Origin: Apricaphanius iberus
Taxonomy: Eukaryota > Chordata > Actinopteri > Cyprinodontiformes > Aphaniidae
Assembly (NCBI GenBank): GCA_028564705.1
Contig: JAPXFQ010000344.1
Span: 5,001 to 69,000, forward strand
DNA: 64,000 nucleotides
Reading direction: 5' to 3'
The position numbers and the translations under genes are program-made. This document shows, piece by piece, positions 57,570 to 64,000 of the stretch (its first letter is position 1; every line of letters begins with the position of its first letter). The notes below the pieces were generated by a model. That model was given only the letters and a program-made list of their open reading frames with translations. It did no database searches and was not told the DNA's origin.

Positions 57570-58390
57570 GTTATACAGTCAAAAGTTACATTAACATCAA
57601 TAATTTGGGTTATTCAACTTGTCACTGGAGGAATAAATGGGGGTTCCTTTTTCTAAGTCATATTTTTATCATGTTATGCATTAATTTATAAATTATTACA
57701 GTATCTCACTAAATGGTTAATTAGCCAGCTAAATATTTAGTTCACAAATTAAATATTGAGTTTGTAGGTAAAGTTAAACTAGCAAGTTAAACTGGGTAGC
57801 TAAATCATTAGCTAGCAAGCTGAACTGACTAGTTAATTATTTAGCTTGTGACTAATATGCAAATTTACTTGCCAATTAGTGGAAGTGGACTATAAAACTA
57901 AAAGCTGAGACCTTTAAATGAATTACAGCTGCTGGTGAATCCATCTGTCGACGTCTGAATTGCAGCTAAAACGGCTAAATCTTCATTTTAAGATGAAATA
58001 TGTCGTGTCGGAACAAAAATAAACCATTGCAGTTTATATAGAGGCCCACCAGACACATATTTTATTTTTGGTTAATATTTAGCATAGAAACTAAATATTT
58101 GAGATCTGAGGTATGTTTAGTTTGAAGCTAAATGTTTAGCTAGCCAGTTCAGCTAGCTAGCTAAACATTTAGCCTGCAAACGATTTATTAAAAAGATAAA
58201 ATATTTACTTTTTGGATTAGATTCTTAGTTTGCTAACTGAACGTTTACTTTGAAACACACAAATGAATGAAAAACATGGATGCTGATATTAATTTAAAAA
58301 TGAAACCCCATTTTTTAAATTTTGTGTCATTAGTTTAATTTTTAACTTTAAAAACTGCGACCGATGGACTTTTACATCAACAGTAGTGAG
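57570..58390. mobile_element. AAATATTTAG-array element with inverted ends, about 0.8 kb
   Basis: The left end (TACAGTCAAAAGTTACATT, AATAATTTGGGTTATTCAAC, AATGGGGGTTCC, AAGTCATATTTTTATC) is mirrored by the right end (ATGGATGCTGATATTAATTT, AAATGAAACCCCATTTTTT, TGTGTCATTAGTTTAATTTT, TAACTTTAAAAACTG). Degenerate AAATATTTAG, GCTAGCCAGTT and GCTAGCTAAAC units fill the space. It is the most complete small copy of the family. Confidence 0.65.
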
Positions 58391-60463
58391 AACCTGTCTT
58401 AGCTCTCAGGATGACTACAGCCTGAAGCTAAACACATGCACAACTGGAACTTTTTAATGGTTTATATTTTTTTCTGCAAAAATCTCTACTGGTTTGAAAT
58501 CATTAAAAGGGTGATTCTCTGAATTTGGTTCCCTTTGTGTCCTATAGGTTTACCACCAAGATTTTCATTTAAAGTCAATCGCAAAATACATTTTAAAACA
58601 AGATATAGAAAGATCTTCGTCCCTTTGTGTCACTATGACACAAAAACGTACTTTAAAATTTATTTTCGGAAAGGTTTGATGGATTTCTAATGAGTAGAGC
58701 CATATAATGAATCAGCCAAATAAGCAGGTCCCCATTTACAAACTTTGCTATTTCAGTGATTTAGATATAAATGTGACTAGACAGTATTCATAATTTTTTC
58801 TGGTAATATAATTATTTGCATGTCTTCCTTAACCTAATTAAAAATATATGTATAAAATAGTTACATTTAATCATGTTCTTCAGTCTTGTTTAACCCTGTA
58901 ACAGCATAAAAAAATTCCCCCTTTTTTAAAATAATTACAGTTAAACTTTCGTAGCAACCAGGAAGTGACATCACTCAAGTCTTTTCCTGCTCACCCAGTA
59001 AAGAGAGGCAAGTTTTAGCATACTTTCTGACCTATATTTTATTGCTTTTTTCATAAAATTGACATCATCAAGCTCAGCTGTTACATACAAAAAAGATTTT
59101 TAGGATTGTTTTTGGGATAGAATAGTATTATCTTGAAAAAAACTATATTAATTTCCTGTTTTTATCATGCTGATGGACGTAATTGCTACTTTTAACTAAA
59201 ACCTTCAACCCTGTAACAAACAAAAAAAAACTGCTTTATTATAACAACCAAAATGGGAACAAAATATTCTTATAAAAGTTTGAGATGTTATGGCTAAGGT
59301 GAATAAATAAGGTTTCTCAGGGGTGCAAATACTTCTTCATCAGATGCAACGCTGAGAAAAAAAGGTCGTGTTGGTAGAATTTTTCCATAATCAGAGACCC
59401 CAAAGTGCAGTGAATTCAAAGATGTGTGGTTAAAAAGGATCATATGCAAATTGTGGAAGGAAAATAAGGATGTTGGGTGGCCATAAAAGCTGTGAGGAGG
59501 TTGTGGGAGTATCAGACTGAATTTCCACTCATTACGGATCAGCAATGAGACTTTAGGGGTTTTAGAGGCTTTTTCTTTAGCATCTTGCAGTCTGCTTTGC
59601 AGACAAACTTGGTTTGATGGTCAAACATGCTTTAAACTCCTCTTTCAATCCTTTAGTTTTGGTCGGATTCATGTGAAACCCTGAAGAACCTGGTCATCTC
59701 TGGGGTTTGCTCGGCTGATTTTCTCCCCCGTGAATGTTCCCGCGGCCTCGCTGGAAGGAAAAGCAGCCAGCGTGGAGCTCCTCTCTGTCAGGACGCCTCA
59801 CGTTGCTTCACTGATTCTCCACGTCTCTCTTTCGCCCAAGGTGCAGAACTGCTCCACTTTTGACTCCGAAACGTAGACTCGTCTAGGAAACCTCCGGCCG
59901 TGGTGGAGGGGATCGATACGTTCGCTCCGGACGTTCCAGGACAGACAGGCGGCGGCGAGGGAACAGTGAGGACGAGTTTCTGAATAGTTCTCCAGGGTTG
60001 ATTCAGGGAAGACAAAGAAGGAAAGGGCTGAAAAGGCTCCTCAGCGGCCATTGTTCTGCTAGAACGTCTCTGCAGACCTGCAGAGCCATCATTTGGGACG
60101 AAGGCTGGGCTGCGTGCTCTAATTAATGATTTCATTATTTCTCTGAGTCATCTTTGTTTTATTCGCTCGTTATCTCGTGATGTCATCATAACTTCGGCCT
60201 TTTGTTCTTCCCAGCCGCTCGTTATTCTGCCGTCTGATCCTAAATGAAATACTCCATCATGTTCTGAAAGCTTCCCACCAGAGGATAGATGCTTCTCTGA
60301 CTGGCTCAAATCAATATCACGACATATGGAAGTGGACAATAACAACAACAATTGGATGTCTCATTTGCAAAATGTGCATGAAATTATAATGGATGCTGTA
60401 GGAGAGGAGAATCTTTGAATGTGCTGGGGGTGCACCCTCCTATTACGTGTTTTTTATATCATT
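58391..60463. other. Intronic stretch, no gene recognised
   Basis: AT-rich to about 59600 and then more balanced (59640-60350). A CAGGGGTGCAAATACTTC phrase near 59319 resembles the outer end of some Tc1-like elements, but no second end was seen. Frames at 59788-60351 on the minus strand have no known domain. Confidence 0.45.
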
Positions 60464-62307
60464 AGCTGCGTTTCAAGTACCCAGGAAATTACGCACATTA
60501 AAGTTGCGAAAATCAATTCGACCTTATGGAAACACGGCAGTTTTGAAAAACCTCGCCTTTTTTCGATAATAACTTTTTGCACTTGGATAAGAGGGTGTTC
60601 TATGGGGCGCCACGTGTAGAATTTTCGTTATTTAGTATTTTTTGAACATTTAGCTTCATTTTTCCACATTTAGCACACTTTCATACATTTGGGAAGAAAA
60701 TGTTTCTAAAATTCAACATTTACCAGCATATTTACATTTTAAAAATCTAAATTCTGAATATTATTTCGAAATGTAATCTAAATCTAAATATTAAATCTAA
60801 ATGTTAAATCTAAATCTAAATGTTAAATCTAAATGTTAGATTATGTTATTAAGTTATGTTAGATTTAGATTTAACATTTAGATTTAGATTTAACATTTAG
60901 ATTTAGAGTTAACATTTAGATTTAGAGTTAACATTTAGATTTAACATTTAGATTTAGATTTAACATTTAACATTTAGATGTAACATTTAGATTTAACATT
61001 TAGATGTAACATTTAGATTTAACATTTAGATTTAACATTTAGATTTAGATTTAACATTTAGATTTAACATTTAGATTTAGTTTAACATTTAGATTTAGAT
61101 TTAACATTTAGATTTAGATTTAACATTTAGATTTAACATTTAGATATAGATTTAACATTTAGATTTAGAGTTAACATTTAGATTTAGATGTAATATTTAG
61201 ATTTAACATTTAGATTTAACATTTAGATTTAGATTTAACATTTAGATTTAACGTTTAAATTTAGATTTAGATGTAATATTTAGATTTAACATTTAGATTT
61301 AACATTTAGATTTAGATTTAACATTTAGATTTAACGTTTAAATTTAGATTTAACATTTAGATTTAGATTTAACATTTAGATTTAACATTTAGATTTAACA
61401 TTTAGATTTAGATTTAACATTGAACATTTAGATTTAACATTTAGATTTAACATTTAGATTTAGATTTAACATTTAGATTTAACATTTAGATTTAGATTTA
61501 ACATTTAGATTTAGATTTAACATTTAGATTTAGCATTTAGATTTAGATTTAACGTTTAGATTTAGATTTAACATTTAGATTTAGATTTAGATTTAACATT
61601 TAGATTTAGATTTAGATTTAGCATTTAGATTTAGATTTAACATTTAGATTTAGCATTTAGATTTAACATTTAGATTTAGATTTAGCATTTAGATTTAGAT
61701 TTAGATTTAACATTTAGATTTAGATTTAACATTTAGATTTAGATTTAGCATTTAGATTTAGATTTAACATTTAGATTTAGATTTAGATTTAGCATTTAGA
61801 TTTAGATTTAACATTTAGATTTAGATTACATTTCGAAATAATATTTAGAATTTAGATTTTTAAAATGTAAATATGCTGGTAAATGTTGAATTTTAGAAAC
61901 ATTTTCTTCCTAAATGTATGAAAGTGTGCTAAATGTGGAAAAATGAAGCTAAATGTTCAAAAAAAAAGTGCATTTCTACTAAATAACGAACATTTTACAC
62001 TTGGCGCCCCATAGTTTTTGAGCGTATAGAAATTCATATATTTCGCAAAACAGCAAACATCACACGAATCGGATGTCACTAGGAGCGAAAAAGACGTTGA
62101 TGACGCTGAGGTCTCACGGCATTGTACGATTTATTAAAAGTCGCTTGTCTCATCCATAAATTTGGCTGATGATGAGCGCTAGTGCCGTGCCTGCAATATA
62201 AATATATCTACTGTAAATGTTCACATCTGTCGCCATTTTGACTTATCGCGTGAAAATTGTGAAAATATCGACAAAGTTTTGCGCATATTTGTAATGGAAA
62301 CGAAGCT
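60464..62307. mobile_element. Outer MITE-like element hosting a nested inverted-repeat element
   Basis: AGCTGCGTTTCAAGTACCC, then ATTACGCACATTAAAGTTGC and GAAAAT on the left face, in reverse, GTGAAAATATCGACAAAGTT, TTGCGCATATTTGTAATGG and AAACGAAGCT on the right. The arms are a diverged inverted repeat of about 50 bp. The 1.4-kb array element at 60603-62011 is inserted between them. Target duplications for the outer element are unclear. Confidence 0.5.
60603..62011. mobile_element. 1.4-kb inverted-repeat element with internal AACATTTAGATTT array, TA target duplication
   Basis: The left arm starts TGGGGCGCCACGTGTAGAAT and contains GAACATTTAGCTTCATTTTT, CCACATTTAGCACACTTTCA and AACATTTACCAGCATATTT. 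The right arm is its reverse complement, ending GGCGCCCCA at 62011. Arms are about 190-200 bp and nearly identical. TA lies outside both ends (60601-60602 and 62012-62013). The interior (60780-61825) is an array of 13- and 19-bp units (AACATTTAGATTT, AACATTTAGATTTAGATTT). A short stretch at 60780-60838 has the reverse orientation, with the switch around AGATTATGTTATTAAGTTAT. No protein is encoded. Confidence 0.9.
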
Positions 62308-62319
62308 TTTAATTACGCG

Positions 62320-62660
62320 TTCTGGGGCTGGGTATCGATTACGATTTCAAGAATGGATTTGATTCCGATTCTCAAGAGCTAGAATCGATTTTCGATTCAA
62401 TCTGATCCAGTTCAATATAGATATGGGTTAGTGCTATTAATATATATTTTTTAGATATTATCTTAACTATATGTATGTAATTCAGAGACTTAAAACTTGG
62501 TAACAGTTTACCAGGAATTAACCCTTAAAACAACCGTCTGGATTTTTTATTCCTATTTTAGCTGTAAAAAACTGCCATACTATGTGAAACAAACCAATGT
62601 TTAACTTGTGAATCAGTTTGATTCTTAGAATTTTTCTAATAATAGATTCAGAATCTATTT
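62320..62660 (+). mobile_element. Truncated hAT-like MITE
   Basis: GGGCTGGGTATCGATTACGA, then GATTTGATTCCGATTCTCAA and AGAATCGATTTTCGATTCAA resemble the left end of a common fish hAT MITE whose terminal motif is CTGGGTATCGA. A possible degraded inner right part occurs near 62616-62660 (GATTCTTAGAAT, GATTCAGAATC). No matching outer end was found. Confidence 0.45.
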
Positions 62661-62814
62661 TTTTTCGTACACAGGGACCACGGCGCCAAACAATAGCAGT
62701 AACTACGTACCTTCTACAACACTGCCGCCGTCTTTTTCCGTCGTAATCTGAAAATTAACCATCTGATTGGCTGCATCTGAAAACCTCTACTACACTTGAT
62801 TCGTAGCACGCTAA

Positions 62815-63180
62815 ACGGTGTAAGCGAGCGATGTAGTATTATACGAAATCTCCACTACGGATTGGAGTAGTAAGCACGAAGTTCCCAGATGTGTACTACC
62901 GCCACAGTAGGCAGTCGGTAGACGCTACGCTATCCCACGATGCAGCGGAGGCTCCAAAATCGTAGAAGAGCGACCTGGCGAAAAGAATGGGAACCGACGA
63001 ACTGCCAACACTAACACCGCCACAATTTTGCCGTAAGAATTTAAGTCAAAAGACACGCAAAGAGGTGGAGCAGTGCATCCGATTTCATACTACTCGCTCG
63101 TTATCTACGCAGTTTTTACGACATCAACGGTCGAGTGGTAGTTACTGCGTAGCATGTAGTAAACACTAAGGATTCGGATG
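62815..63180 (+). mobile_element. Dispersed MITE-like repeat A, copy 2
   Basis: Same landmark series and orientation as 3795-4312, lacking about 130 bp and the poly-T insertion found there. A 60-codon frame (62987-63169) starts at an ATG also present in copy 1 (AAATGGTCACAGAAGAACT against GAATGGGAACCGACGAACT), but the frames do not stay aligned and no domain is recognised. Confidence 0.65.
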
Positions 63181-64000
63181 TCGTCGCCATGTTTGTTTTC
63201 TTTCTACCCTACTAATCCAGCACTCTATCCGGTCTGAGTTCTGTAATCTGTCCCCCTAGTGGAACTCTACAGTAGTACGTGCTGCTCCGATTTATTTGGC
63301 GTGCTGTTGCTTATTTTAAACAGAATAACGTGTGCATTGCCATGTAAGATCGTGAAAGGATCAGCCAGCAGCGGCTTCCAGTATGCGCAATTTACCTGCG
63401 GGCTACGTGCTGTTAGCGCTCTGGTCCCGTACGGCAGCACCGCTGCTCAGTGAGAACAATGAGAATATCGCGTGCTTCACGTCAGAGTCTCCGAAGGACT
63501 CCAACAACAGCAAAAAAAATGTAGCGATTTGTCGCTAGTTGCTTTTTTTGATGTAGTCGCTGGAGCGGAAATATAGCGACAGAGCCGCCATGTTGGCAAC
63601 ACCGTTCCCTTGGAGTCACGTGACCGTCCATTATGTAGTAGCTCAGTCATCGTCTTAAAGGGACAGGAGCGTTGTTAAACACATGTTTTCATTAAAAAAA
63701 TAAATAAAAAAACAGGCTATAAGTGATTGTACGCCACCGGCCCAAACCCCTGATTCAGACGCTCCTGTCACGAAGAACCAGAGGAAGAGGTAAATATGTT
63801 CACAAAAACAATCCGTTTTCAGAAAGAAAAAGGAGCAGAGCTGGTAAACCAATAATGGTCATTTGTTTTCAGTGTTGTTCTCATTACTGGTAGACTCTTA
63901 AGAAATACTTTTAAGGAAGAATTATAGGAAATACGGGAGAAAACTGATGAGAAAGAAACCAATCTGATCCCCCGTCATCAGTGCCTCTGAGCAAGGCAGG
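63181..64000. other. Intronic stretch, no gene recognised
   Basis: Mixed sequence. Near 63521-63590, TAGCGATTTGTCGCTAGTTG and TAGTCGCTGGAGCGGAAATA hint at another interspersed repeat, not resolved. Confidence 0.4.

Larger units (their letters stand above)
46827..64000 (+). other. grm7: Intron 1 of grm7 (open at window end)
   Basis: The intron begins GTAGGAGAAC at the end of coding exon 1. I looked for the next conserved exon (the IPQISYASTAPELSD region) and did not see it, so the intron exceeds 17 kb here, consistent with the very long first introns of vertebrate GRM7 genes. It contains the repeats listed below plus unique blocks. Confidence 0.7.

Noticed and set aside
57386..57691. 101-codon frame with a hydrophobic start resembling a signal peptide
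   Set aside because: It runs through the inverted end of the AAATATTTAG element. No family resemblance and no transcript signals.
59294..59545. Tc1 element end near CAGGGGTGCAAATACTTC
   Set aside because: Only a short phrase resembles a Tc1 outer end; no transposase motif or matching inverted end could be found.

Overview
The window looks like teleost fish nuclear DNA. It holds Tc1/mariner transposase relics, L2/Rex-type LINE fragments, Harbinger- and hAT-type MITEs, tRNA-like repeat pieces, large micro- and minisatellite arrays, and one vertebrate gene start with a canonical splice donor. There is no bacterial-type gene organisation, and almost every open frame is a by-product of tandem repeats or low-complexity sequence. 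The species cannot be fixed from the sequence alone.

The one confident host gene is the first coding exon of a group III metabotropic glutamate receptor. It is best matched to grm7, lies on the plus strand at 46314-46826, and ends in a GT donor. Its 5' side is a GC/CpG-rich promoter and 5' UTR block (about 45600-46313) with candidate uORFs and a possible 5' UTR intron. Everything from 46827 to the window end would be the unfinished first intron; no second exon was recognised.

Layout. 1-4.7 kb: a CCATCCAA-type array plus a dispersed repeat and a LINE tail. 4.7-14.4 kb: mostly non-coding, with two Tc1 relics and several LINE fragments. 14.4-16.8 kb: an AT-rich array of about 90-bp units. 16.8-26.2 kb: unique-looking DNA, a foldback-like MITE, a Harbinger-type MITE nested in a LINE, a THAP-domain remnant and an antisense L2-type LINE. 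26.8-29.2 kb: a satellite of about 91-bp units rich in TAAATATTTA. 29.4-37.4 kb: unique DNA, an unclassified coding-like repeat, a GCTAAT/GCTAAC minisatellite inside a known-looking teleost repeat, a local ~1-kb duplication and another Harbinger-type MITE. 37.6-45.2 kb: a very large 25-bp, CpG-rich minisatellite (about 300 units) ending about 1.1 kb before the grm7 start codon. 46.8-64 kb: grm7 intron 1, with LINE and MITE insertions and a fully delimited 1.4-kb inverted-repeat element with an internal AACATTTAGATTT array.

The most unusual signals are the promoter-proximal 25-bp array, whose antisense strand reads as the same 25-residue peptide repeat in all three frames, and a family of MITE-like elements that carry internal tandem arrays between inverted-repeat ends (about 7.3, 19.3, 26.8-29.4, 48.4-50.4, 57.6-58.4 and, with a different monomer, 60.6-62.0 kb).
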